From contig JAIPJY010000038.1 of NCBI GenBank assembly GCA_021733925.1, positions 1 through 64,000 on the forward strand: a stretch of 64,000 nucleotides of DNA, in the 5' to 3' direction. The notes beneath the pieces were generated by a model, which ran no database searches, was not told where the DNA came from, and saw nothing but the letters and a program-made list of their open reading frames with translations. This document shows, piece after piece, positions 8,407 to 16,603 of this stretch. This stretch comes from Prosthecobacter sp. Its GTDB lineage: Bacteria > Verrucomicrobiota > Verrucomicrobiia > Verrucomicrobiales > Verrucomicrobiaceae. Position numbers and translations under genes: made by a program. How positions within the stretch are numbered: the first letter of the stretch is position 1; the number at the start of each line of letters is the position of its first letter.

Positions 8407-9185
8407 AAGGCATCAACATTTTCCGTGATCACTTTCGTGCCTTTGAAGGTGCCATGACCCTCATCGGCGGTGCCGCCTGTGATGAGTGGTTTGGCACCAA
8501 CGGCATGAATTTTCGCGCTACCAATGATCTAGACCTCGTGATCATGATGGATCAGGTCGAGCAGACATTCCTAGATGCGATGCGCGCCTTTATCCAGGAA
8601 GGCGGGTATCAAACCAGTGAGCGAAGTGACGGTGTTCCCATCCTTTACCGCTTTGCCAATCCTACGCGGGAAGATTTCCCTTCCAAACTGGAGTTGAGCA
8701 GCAGAAAGCCCGAAGGTTTTGAACTCAGGGACGGGCAGAAATCCATCCCCGTGTTCCCAGAGCTTGGCAGGCACAGCCTTTCTGCCATCTTGCTCGATGA
8801 CGCCTACTTCGGACTCATCCAGACCCACCACGACGAACGCGATGGTCTCTGGGTCGCCAATGCCAGCTCTCTGATTCCGCTGAAAGCCCATGCTTGGCTG
8901 AATCTGACCAAAGCCAAGGCTGCCGGTGAAACGGTGGATTCAGGGAATATCAAAAAGCACCGCGCCGACGTCTTCGGCCTTGCCGCCACCCTACCTGGAG
9001 CAGCCGGGCCTGAACTGCCTGATTCCGTCGTACAGGAGCTCGAGGCTTTCCTCCGTGCCTTCCCCATAAACTCGACGGATTGGCCTGCCATTCTCGCATC
9101 CTTGCGTTCCACCCTCGGTATCAGAGCTAATCCTGAAACCTTGCGCACCGCCATCCAAATATATTTCCGTCTTCCTGCCGCATGA
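8400..9185 (+). CDS. AbiEii-like nucleotidyltransferase toxin
   Basis: A 261-residue nucleotidyltransferase. The fold signature is complete: LIGGAACDEW at residues 21-30 (the GG loop) and TNDLDLVI at 41-48 (the metal-binding D-x-D). This is the DNA polymerase-beta-like arrangement of the AbiEii/AbiGii toxin family, whose known members block growth by adding nucleotides to tRNA 3' ends or related targets. A helical C-terminal half (LKAHAWLNLTKAKAAGE, including the conserved K-x-x-A-W/L motif after the core) is typical. ATG 8400 overlaps the antitoxin stop, and the TGA overlaps the pglX ATG, so toxin, antitoxin and pglX are translationally chained. Confidence 0.8.
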   Translation: MVKGINIFRDHFRAFEGAMTLIGGAACDEWFGTNGMNFRATNDLDLVIMMDQVEQTFLDAMRAFIQEGGYQTSERSDGVPILYRFANPTREDFPSKLELSSRKPEGFELRDGQKSIPVFPELGRHSLSAILLDDAYFGLIQTHHDERDGLWVANASSLIPLKAHAWLNLTKAKAAGETVDSGNIKKHRADVFGLAATLPGAAGPELPDSVVQELEAFLRAFPINSTDWPAILASLRSTLGIRANPETLRTAIQIYFRLPAA

Positions 9186-12100
9186 ACACCTCCGCCCTCA
9201 AGACCTTCGCCCCCGCCGTCCGCCGCCAGCTCATGGAGGCCGTCACACGCAAGCTCGACTTTGCTCTCAGCGCCAAGACGCCCGACTACCTCACCACATT
9301 CGCTCCGCAGGTGGCGGCGCTGCGGAAGCTTGCCCAGACGGATCGTGCAGGACTTATCGACCGCGTGGCGTACACCTGGTTCAACCGCCTCGCTGCACTC
9401 CGCTTCATGGATGCCCGGGGATGGCATCCGTTCCGCGCCCGTGTTCTCACGCCAGCCACGGTGGACGAGACACAGCCAGAGCTGCTCAAGCTCACCCGCG
9501 CCGGAGCCTTGCCCGAAGACCTGAAGGCCCACACGGATCCAGCCAGGCTCAATGACCTCCTCGATGGCCGCATCCCGTCGCCTGATTCGCAGGGCGAAGT
9601 CTATCGCCACCTCGTCCTCGCCGCCTGCCGTTTCTACCACGCCCTGCTGCCGAGCCTCTTCGAGAAACTCGACGACGAAACCGAGCTGCTCCTGCCCGAT
9701 GACCTCCTCACCGAGCACTCCGTCGTCCACGGCTTCCGCACCGAAATCAGCGACGAGGACTGCGGCGACGGGCAGCGGGCCAATGTCGAGATCCTCGGCT
9801 GGCTCTACCAGTTCTACATCTCCGAGCGGAAGGACCAGGTCATGGCCCGCAAGAGCGCCGTACCCACCGAGGACATTCCCGCCGTCACCCAGCTCTTCAC
9901 CCCGCACTGGATCGTCCGCTACCTCGTCGAAAACTCCCTTGGTCGGCTCTGGCTGCTTAATCGCCCCGGCTCCCGGCTGCGTGAGCACATGCCCTACTAC
10001 ATCGAGGGCGAACCGGAGACTGACTTCCTGAAGATCACCAAACCCGAGGAAATCCGCCTGTGCGATCCCGCTGTCGGCAGCGGGCACATGCTCACCTACG
10101 CCTTCGATCTGTTGGTGAAGATTTACGAGGAGGAAGGCCATGCACCCACCGAGATTCCCGGCCTCATCCTTCGGCATAATCTGCACGGGCTGGAGATCTG
10201 CCCCCGCGCCGCCCAGCTCGCCGAGTTGGCCCTCGTCTTCAAGGCCCGGGAAAAGGCCCGGCGCTTCTTCCAGGCGGAACACCTCGTCCGGCCCCACATC
10301 ATAGAGCTGCGCGATGTGAGGTTCGAGGAAAACGAGCTGCGCGACTACATCCAAGCTCTCGGGCTGGGAGAGCTCTTCAATCAGCCCATGCTCAAGCTGC
10401 TCCACCAGTTCGAGGAGGCAAAGAACTTCGGCTCGCTCATCCAGCCGTGCCTCGACGAACGGGCCATCGCCGACGTCCGCCGCGCCATCGAGGCGAAGGA
10501 CCTCGGCGGCCAGCTTTTCCTGCGCGACACGCACCTCAAAGTCCTTCGCGTGCTCGATCAAGCCGAGGCGCTCAACCAGCGGTATCACGTCGTCGTGGCC
10601 AATCCGCCGTATATGGGAACGAAACAAATGGCACCGCAGCTAAAGGTGTTCGGCCAAGAGAGGTATCCCGATGCTAAAGCGGACACATTTGCGATGTTCA
10701 TCGAGCAGGCATTGTTGCTAGTTCAAAAGCGAGGATTCGCGGCGTTGGTCACCATGCAGAGTTGGATGTTCTTGGGTTCGTTCGAGGCGCTCCGCAAAAA
10801 GATCGTCGCAAACCATCGCGTTTCGACGATGGCCCATTTGGGGCCTCATGCCTTCGATTCCATTGCCGGCGAAATCGTGCAAGTGTCCGCATTCGTTCTT
10901 CAATCTGGAGTTTCAGGAGCTGCGCCGGGGCTCTTCCTTCGACTCATTGCTGGTGCGAACGAAACCGAGAAAGAGAAACTGCTGTTGCGTGCTATCGGAA
11001 GCTCAACTGACCCGCTTCGCTTCACCGCCAGCCGTGCCGATTTTGAAGCCATCCAATCGGAGCCTATCGCCTATTGGCTAACTCCGATCATCCGCGAAGC
11101 ATTCAGAACAGGCAAAGCGCTAAAGGACATCGCCAATCCCACTGGCGGGATGACGACAGGCAACAACGAGCAGTTCCTTCGTTTGTGGCATGAGGTCTCT
11201 ACGGAAAAGGTGGGGTTGCGATTGAAAGACCGAGAAGCCGCGAAGGCTTCAAAGCGAAAGTGGTTCCCGTATAACAAAGGTGGCGAGTTCAGGAAGTGGT
11301 ATGGCAACGCATACTTTGTCGTGAACTGGCAGAATGACGGGCAGGAGATTCTGGCGACTGGACGCGCAACCCCTCGCAGCCGCGACTACTACTTTCATCG
11401 CTCAATTACATATTCGGCCACTGGATCTTTTTTCGGAGCAAGGCATTCGGATGAAGGCTTCATGTTCGACGCGAAAGGCGCGTCCTGTTTCGCGAGTAGT
11501 AGCGATCATTTCTGGGTGCTTGGTTTCCTCGCGACTCGACTCACCAGTTTCTGCCTCGGTGCATTGAATCCAACTGTTGAGTTTCAGACTGGCGACTTGT
11601 CAAAGCTGCCTTTGGCTAAAAAGGTATTTGATAAGCCACTTCAAACGGCTGTCACGAAGCTGGTTGAATACTCCATTTCCATCGCCCGCGCCGACTGGGA
11701 CAACTTCGAGACCTCGTGGGACTTCCGCGACCAGCCGTTGCTGCGGCCGGGGCTGAAGAGCGCGACGCTGGAGGCGAGCTGGCGGAATTGGGAGGCGCAG
11801 AGCACCGCCGCTATCCGCCGGATGCAGGAGCTGGAGACGGAGAACAACCGGCTCTTCATCGCCGCCTACGGCCTCGACGGCGAGTTGCAGCCCGAAGTGC
11901 CCGAGGAGCAAATCACCCTCGCGCGCGCCGAGGCCCGCCGCGACATCGCCGCCTTCCTCTCCTATGCCGTCGGCTGCATGATGGGCCGCTATTCCCCCGA
12001 CCACCCCGGCCTCGTCCTCGCCAACGCCGGCGACACCCTGCGTGAGTTTTTGGGAAAAGTGGGAAAGCCCCTGGCCGAACTCACCTTCGCCCCCGACGAG

Positions 12101-12682
12101 GACGGCATCATCCCCGTGCTCGATGGCGAGTGGTTCGAGGACGACATCGTGGCCCGCACCCGCGATTTCCTCCGCGCCACCTTCGGCGAAGCCACGCTGC
12201 GGGAAAACCTCCGCTTCATCGAAGACTCCCTCGGCAAGGACCTGCGGAAGTATTTCCTGAACGACTTCTACAAAGACCACCTCCAGACCTACAAGAAGCG
12301 CCCCATCTACTGGCTGGTCCAAAGTCCGAAGAAAGGCTTCAGCGTCCTCCTCTACCTGCACCGCTACACCCGGGACACGATGAACCTCGTTCTGAACCGC
12401 TACCTCCGCGACTACCAGGTGAAGCTCCGCAACCGCCTCGCCCACCTCACCCAGGTCCAAGCCACCGCCCCCACCGCCCGCGAGAAAACCGAAGCCCGAA
12501 AAGAAGCCGACAAAATCACCAAGACGATTCACGAATGCGACGAGTGGGAACGCCAAACCGTCCTCCCCCTCGCCCAAGCCCGCATCGAACTCGACCTCGA
12601 TGAAGGCGTAAAAACCAACTACCTAAAACTCGGCGAAGCCCTCGCCCCCATCGCCGGGCTGGCGGCGAAGGAGGAGGAATAG
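9182..12682 (+). CDS. pglX: BREX adenine-specific DNA methyltransferase PglX
   Basis: A 1166-residue N6-adenine methyltransferase of BREX type 1. Motif I (DPAVGSGHML) is near residues 295-304 and the catalytic NPPY is near residue 474, after a helical N-terminal domain; the target-recognition and helical C-terminal domains follow. PglX methylates the host at a non-palindromic site and is needed for exclusion. The start overlaps the AbiEii-like stop by four bases. About 10,600-11,690 (residues 475-835, beginning at NPPY and covering the expected recognition domain) is visibly AT-richer, with more NNA/NNT codons than either flank. This suggests recombinational replacement of the specificity domain. 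The following gene starts three bases after the stop. Confidence 0.95.
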   Translation: MNTSALKTFAPAVRRQLMEAVTRKLDFALSAKTPDYLTTFAPQVAALRKLAQTDRAGLIDRVAYTWFNRLAALRFMDARGWHPFRARVLTPATVDETQPELLKLTRAGALPEDLKAHTDPARLNDLLDGRIPSPDSQGEVYRHLVLAACRFYHALLPSLFEKLDDETELLLPDDLLTEHSVVHGFRTEISDEDCGDGQRANVEILGWLYQFYISERKDQVMARKSAVPTEDIPAVTQLFTPHWIVRYLVENSLGRLWLLNRPGSRLREHMPYYIEGEPETDFLKITKPEEIRLCDPAVGSGHMLTYAFDLLVKIYEEEGHAPTEIPGLILRHNLHGLEICPRAAQLAELALVFKAREKARRFFQAEHLVRPHIIELRDVRFEENELRDYIQALGLGELFNQPMLKLLHQFEEAKNFGSLIQPCLDERAIADVRRAIEAKDLGGQLFLRDTHLKVLRVLDQAEALNQRYHVVVANPPYMGTKQMAPQLKVFGQERYPDAKADTFAMFIEQALLLVQKRGFAALVTMQSWMFLGSFEALRKKIVANHRVSTMAHLGPHAFDSIAGEIVQVSAFVLQSGVSGAAPGLFLRLIAGANETEKEKLLLRAIGSSTDPLRFTASRADFEAIQSEPIAYWLTPIIREAFRTGKALKDIANPTGGMTTGNNEQFLRLWHEVSTEKVGLRLKDREAAKASKRKWFPYNKGGEFRKWYGNAYFVVNWQNDGQEILATGRATPRSRDYYFHRSITYSATGSFFGARHSDEGFMFDAKGASCFASSSDHFWVLGFLATRLTSFCLGALNPTVEFQTGDLSKLPLAKKVFDKPLQTAVTKLVEYSISIARADWDNFETSWDFRDQPLLRPGLKSATLEASWRNWEAQSTAAIRRMQELETENNRLFIAAYGLDGELQPEVPEEQITLARAEARRDIAAFLSYAVGCMMGRYSPDHPGLVLANAGDTLREFLGKVGKPLAELTFAPDEDGIIPVLDGEWFEDDIVARTRDFLRATFGEATLRENLRFIEDSLGKDLRKYFLNDFYKDHLQTYKKRPIYWLVQSPKKGFSVLLYLHRYTRDTMNLVLNRYLRDYQVKLRNRLAHLTQVQATAPTAREKTEARKEADKITKTIHECDEWERQTVLPLAQARIELDLDEGVKTNYLKLGEALAPIAGLAAKEEE

Positions 12683-12685
12683 CCC

Positions 12686-13888
12686 ATGCCTTCTTCCGAC
12701 AATCCATTTTCGGCAGGCAAGCAAGCCCTTGGTTACCTCTACCAATTCCGATATGCGCTGCTTCAGACACTGCGACTGCCGGAGAAAACCGTCTGCTTCA
12801 TCGAGAAAGACGATGACATTGATTTTTCCGACCCCGAGGAGGGGCGGATTTTGGCGTCTCTGAAACACAAAGCGCCCGGCGATGCGTTGACCGACCTCTC
12901 ACCCGACTTCTGGAAATCGGTGCGGATTTGGTTGGATTACTACCTCAAGAACGACATTTCCACTGACCCCGTTTCGTTCTTTCTGTTTACGACGGGACAG
13001 GTGGTTGTCGGTTCGCTTTTGGAGGTGTTCCTCCCCAAGGGAGAAAAGGACGATGCGTTGCCGAACCGGGTTCGCAATGTCCTCGCGGGATCAGATTCCA
13101 GGCTGATCAAGAAAACCACCGACCTCCTCGCAAAACTTCCCGACGACAAGTGGGCGGACTTTTTCCGCCGCATCACGATTTTCGATTCCCAGGAGCGAAT
13201 TCAAGACATCCCGAAGCTGATCATGAACGAACGCTTCCGACCGATTCGCGATCAGTTCCGATTGCCGGTATATGAGCGCCTCGAAGGCTGGTGGAACAAC
13301 GCCTGCATCGATCTTCTCACCAACAAGCGGGTTGAACCAATGCGAGGCTTCGAGGTCTCGGAAAAGCTGGCCGCCCTCGCGCAGGAGTTTCGTGACGACA
13401 GTCTTCCAATCGACTTCGAGGATGCCGAGCCAAAGAATGGAGTGTCGCCCGAAACAGACGACCGCTACTTCGTGAGGCAATTGCGAGGGATCGGTTTGAA
13501 GTCGGAACGGATTAGACGGGCAATCCTCGACTACTACCGTTCTTTTCAGCAGCGCAACTCCTGGCTGCGCGAGATGGCCGATCTTTCCGGAGAGTTGGAA
13601 ACTTACGATGACCGCCTCGTCGATGAATGGGCTCGGCTTCGAGAGATCGTATTCGAGGAATTGAAAGACGACGCTCCAGAGGAACTTCTGCAAAAGACTG
13701 GCAGAGAACTGCTCAATAGGCTCACAACAAGCGACCATTCCAACCTTCGCATTCGTCCGCAGGTCAGGGCCACATTTGTCACCATGGGAAGCTACCACAT
13801 GCTGGCAAATGATGAAGAGCCGCGAGTGCATTGGCATCCGCGTTTTGAGAAGCGGGTTGAGAAAATTCTTCGTGGGAGGGATTCATGA
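12686..13888 (+). CDS. ABC-3C system effector, DUF4297-like nuclease N-terminus
   Basis: A 400-residue protein opening with GKQALGYLYQFRYALLQTL (residues 11-29), then an acidic FIEKDDDIDF strand (38-47) and an ILASLKHKAP strand (55-64), followed by LTDLSPDFWKSVRIW. This order (GYxYQ, E/D-x-D, x-x-K-H, W-K-S/T-x-R) is that of the DUF4297 dsDNA-endonuclease-like domain that heads many ABC three-component conflict systems. The usual Gln before the Lys is a Leu here. The C-terminal 200 residues would be the system-specific domain. The gene overlaps the next by four bases. Together with the following two genes it forms a complete ABC-3C module, inserted after pglX. Its codon usage is less GC-biased than the core brx genes. 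Confidence 0.75.
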   Translation: MPSSDNPFSAGKQALGYLYQFRYALLQTLRLPEKTVCFIEKDDDIDFSDPEEGRILASLKHKAPGDALTDLSPDFWKSVRIWLDYYLKNDISTDPVSFFLFTTGQVVVGSLLEVFLPKGEKDDALPNRVRNVLAGSDSRLIKKTTDLLAKLPDDKWADFFRRITIFDSQERIQDIPKLIMNERFRPIRDQFRLPVYERLEGWWNNACIDLLTNKRVEPMRGFEVSEKLAALAQEFRDDSLPIDFEDAEPKNGVSPETDDRYFVRQLRGIGLKSERIRRAILDYYRSFQQRNSWLREMADLSGELETYDDRLVDEWARLREIVFEELKDDAPEELLQKTGRELLNRLTTSDHSNLRIRPQVRATFVTMGSYHMLANDEEPRVHWHPRFEKRVEKILRGRDS

Positions 13889-14373
13889 AACTCTGGCATC
13901 AGAGACCTCGCGAAATCCGAAACCTTTTCAATCCCGCATTCTGCGGGCTTGTCCTGGCACGCGGGGTGGAGGGTTTCACCGAACAGGTCAGCCGCCCCAT
14001 GCCCTTTTCGCTGACGCTGTTGATCCTGCCGCTGTGTCTACACAAACGGACCAGGGAGCAAATCAAGGAAGCGAATCGCGCCTACTTCACGACGATTCTG
14101 CAGGAGCATCCGGAAATCCGTGTGGATTTGGCCAAACGCGCACGCAGCCTCGTGCCATACACCATGGAAGCGTTTGGCTACCTGATGGCGTGTGGAGTCA
14201 TAGAAGTGGATGACGCTGGATGCGTTGCGATCCGGAACAACACTGTGAGGAAAACAATCACAGGCTCGCAAGATAGCAAGGACTGCCAAACCGTAGCTCG
14301 CTCTCTGGGGAGAAAGCTGGCGTTGATCAATGACAGGGCGACCATTTACACGACGCTAGGAATCCGACCATGA
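13885..14373 (+). CDS. ABC-3C system middle component
   Basis: A 162-residue protein with the middle-component pattern NLFNPAFCGLVLARGVEGF near the start, then MPFSLTLLILPLCLHKRTRE. The Phe-Asn-Pro-Ala-F/Y-x-x-x-Leu opening and the hydrophobic LPL-x-L-HK-x-TR block are characteristic of the small 'three component ABC system middle component' family. Its role is presumed to be bridging the effector and the SMC-like ATPase. It overlaps both neighbours by four bases (ATGA junctions), which places the three genes in one translational unit. Confidence 0.85.
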   Translation: MKLWHQRPREIRNLFNPAFCGLVLARGVEGFTEQVSRPMPFSLTLLILPLCLHKRTREQIKEANRAYFTTILQEHPEIRVDLAKRARSLVPYTMEAFGYLMACGVIEVDDAGCVAIRNNTVRKTITGSQDSKDCQTVARSLGRKLALINDRATIYTTLGIRP

Positions 14374-16352
14374 ACATCCGAGACATCATCATTTATAGCC
14401 ACGGAGGAGAATCGCGGCGGATTTCCTTTAAGGTTGCCGGGCTGAACATTGTCACCGGACGCTCTTCCACAGGAAAGTCGGCGCTCTCAGACATCGTGGA
14501 GTATTGCATGGGGCAGAGTGACTTTAATATCCCGGAAGGTCCGATCCGGGACAAGGTGGCGTGGTATGCGGTCATCTACCAATTTCCGGGCGAACAGGTC
14601 TTAATCGCCAAGCCAGCCCCGGCAGCCAATGCGGCAAGCTGCTCCAGGGCTATGATCAGAAGGGGAGCAACCGTCGAACCGCCTCCGTTCGCCGAGCTCC
14701 GTCAAAACGCGGACGACGAAACGGTGGTTTCACTGCTTTCTGGCCTCCTCGGAATCCCCGCAAATCGAACGCAGGTTTCTCAAGAGCAAAGTCGGGATTC
14801 ATTCGCTGCGACGATTAAGCACACCTACTTCTACCTTTTCCAAAAGCAGGGTCTGATCGCCAATAAGGAGCAGTTGTTCTACCGGCAAAACGAACAGTTC
14901 ATGCCGCAGGCCATCAGGGACACCTTGCCGATCCTCCTTGGAGTTGCGCCGGATGATCGATTGGAACTCGATTTCAAACTTCGGGCTGCCAAGCGCGATC
15001 TAAAGATTACCCAGAAGCAACTCACGGAGGCTACTCAGTTCAGCGAGCAGCTTAATGTGCGGGCTTTGGGTCTGTTGACCGAGGCGCAACAGGTGGGAAT
15101 TCTCGCCCGCAGTCCGGCTCCTGAAACAACCGCCGCAGCATTGGCTACATTGTCCGGGATCACCACTTGGAAGCCCGCTCGCATTCCCGACGAAGACACA
15201 CGCCGTATTGCTGAATTGGAAGACAACATCGCAGCCATCCGAAAAGAACGAATGGCGGCCAACGAGACGCTCCGGGCGACTAAAATGTTCGCGGAGAAGG
15301 AAGACGGGTTCACAACTGAAGCAGAGGAGCAAAAAAGTCGCCTTGAATCCATTCATGCTCTGCCGATGCACCCGGAATCAGGAGAATGGCAATGGCCGTT
15401 CGCACCTGAAAACCTTGGACTCGAAACGCCCATTGCTGCGTCTCTGATTAGCGAGCTTCAGTCACTCAATCAAGAATTGGATGCCGTCGTGGGAGAGCGG
15501 CCATACTTGGTGGAATTCACGCAAAAGGTCGAACAACAAATAGGAGACCTGAATCAGAGGCTGCGAAGCAAAGAAGAGGAACTGGCAGCGGCAATAGCTG
15601 CGAATGCTGCCATCGCGGAGATGGGCAACCGTAACGCCGCCGCCGCGAGAACGGTCGGACGCATCAGCCTTTTCTTAGAGACTTATCGCCCAGACGATGA
15701 CTTGGCGGCATTGAAAGCGCGGGTAGGTGAATTGCAAAAGCTGGTTGCTCAGCTCGAACGCGACTCCGGTGCAGACGATAGCGAGGAGCGTCTGATATCG
15801 ATCCTTAACATCATCTCGAATCGAATTAGTCGATACGTTCAGGAACTTGAAGCCGAGTTCTCAGAGTTTCCGTTCAGACTCGACCTCAGCCATCTGACCG
15901 TCGTTGCGGACAGACCTGAAAGACCAGTTCCGATGAACAAGACAGGCGGTGGTGCCAATCATTTGGCCTACCACTTGGGCGCAATGCTGGCGTTGCATCA
16001 GTTCACTTCCAATAACAAGAAGCCGATGCCGTCCTTCTTGTTCATCGACCAGCCTACGCAGGTATATTTCCCATCGGAGCAAGTTTACAAGGCTGCCACT
16101 GGCTCAGTGGAAGAAACGGAAAGGGATTCCGATCTAGAGAAGGTGCGGAAGCTCTTCTGGATGCTTCATCGCTTTGCAGCAGAGGAGTGTCCGGGTTTCC
16201 AAATCATCGCCACTGAGCACGCAAACCTGCGCGACGAGTGGTTTCAGACATCGCTTGTGGAAGATCCGTGGACAAAACCACCCGCTCTGGTTCCGGAGGA
16301 TTGGGCGGGTTTAGAACCCATTCAAGCCGCCCCCCCACCGACAGCCAAATGA
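14370..16352 (+). CDS. ABC-3C SMC-like ATPase (DUF3732)
   Basis: A 660-residue ATPase. Walker A (GRSSTGKS) is at residues 30-37, a long coiled-coil centre spans about 210-490, and the C-terminal half has a signature-like segment (TGGGANHLAYHLGAMLAL) followed by a LFIDQPTQVYFPS Walker B region. This is the DUF3732 family of RecF/SMC-type ABC proteins that power ABC-3C conflict systems; they probably sense invader DNA or replication structures and license the effector nuclease. Its TGA overlaps an ATG that opens a truncated pglZ copy, so the module was once translationally coupled to a pglZ gene. Confidence 0.85.
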   Translation: MNIRDIIIYSHGGESRRISFKVAGLNIVTGRSSTGKSALSDIVEYCMGQSDFNIPEGPIRDKVAWYAVIYQFPGEQVLIAKPAPAANAASCSRAMIRRGATVEPPPFAELRQNADDETVVSLLSGLLGIPANRTQVSQEQSRDSFAATIKHTYFYLFQKQGLIANKEQLFYRQNEQFMPQAIRDTLPILLGVAPDDRLELDFKLRAAKRDLKITQKQLTEATQFSEQLNVRALGLLTEAQQVGILARSPAPETTAAALATLSGITTWKPARIPDEDTRRIAELEDNIAAIRKERMAANETLRATKMFAEKEDGFTTEAEEQKSRLESIHALPMHPESGEWQWPFAPENLGLETPIAASLISELQSLNQELDAVVGERPYLVEFTQKVEQQIGDLNQRLRSKEEELAAAIAANAAIAEMGNRNAAAARTVGRISLFLETYRPDDDLAALKARVGELQKLVAQLERDSGADDSEERLISILNIISNRISRYVQELEAEFSEFPFRLDLSHLTVVADRPERPVPMNKTGGGANHLAYHLGAMLALHQFTSNNKKPMPSFLFIDQPTQVYFPSEQVYKAATGSVEETERDSDLEKVRKLFWMLHRFAAEECPGFQIIATEHANLRDEWFQTSLVEDPWTKPPALVPEDWAGLEPIQAAPPPTAK

Positions 16353-16540
16353 AACGAATCCACTACAGTCTCCAGCATGTGTTTCAGCGCCATCGCCTAG
16401 TCTTTTGGTATGACTCCACCTGCGAGTGGGCGGAGACCTTCGATGCCTACCCTGACACGAACGTGACGAAGCTCCGCGTGGCAGGCAATGAGTTTGGCAC
16501 CAAGGTGCGCATCGTTCGCGGCACTCATGACGATTCTTGA
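16349..16540 (+). pseudogene. Truncated second copy of the pglZ 5' end
   Basis: It encodes 63 residues (MKRIHYSLQHVFQRHRLVFW...) and then stops. The first 57 match the start of the intact pglZ at 19867 at 48 positions, including VAGNEFGTKVRIVR; after that the two diverge at once. The two DNA copies share runs such as the stretch around 16481-16514 but differ elsewhere, so this is not a fresh duplication. Its ATG overlaps the ATPase stop, the position a pglZ gene would occupy if pglZ had once followed the ABC-3C module directly. It is probably a relic left when a nuclease/DUF262/pglZ segment replaced the old pglZ. A short protein may still be made. Confidence 0.9.
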
Positions 16541-16603
16541 TTAGCTCGCAGGAACCCGAGTCCCAAAACATCCACATGAACAGTACCGACCGATCACCCC
16601 ATA

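Noticed and set aside
8804-10627. 607-residue minus-strand ORF opposite the AbiEii-like gene and pglX
   Set aside because: It is antisense to clear nucleotidyltransferase and PglX motifs; long antisense frames are common in this GC-rich, NNC/NNG codon context.
13885-16352. A second BREX-type SMC pair or a Wadjet-like JetABCD set
   Set aside because: The small protein matches the ABC-3C middle component and the ATPase has DUF3732 features; no JetD or MukB-sized partner is present.
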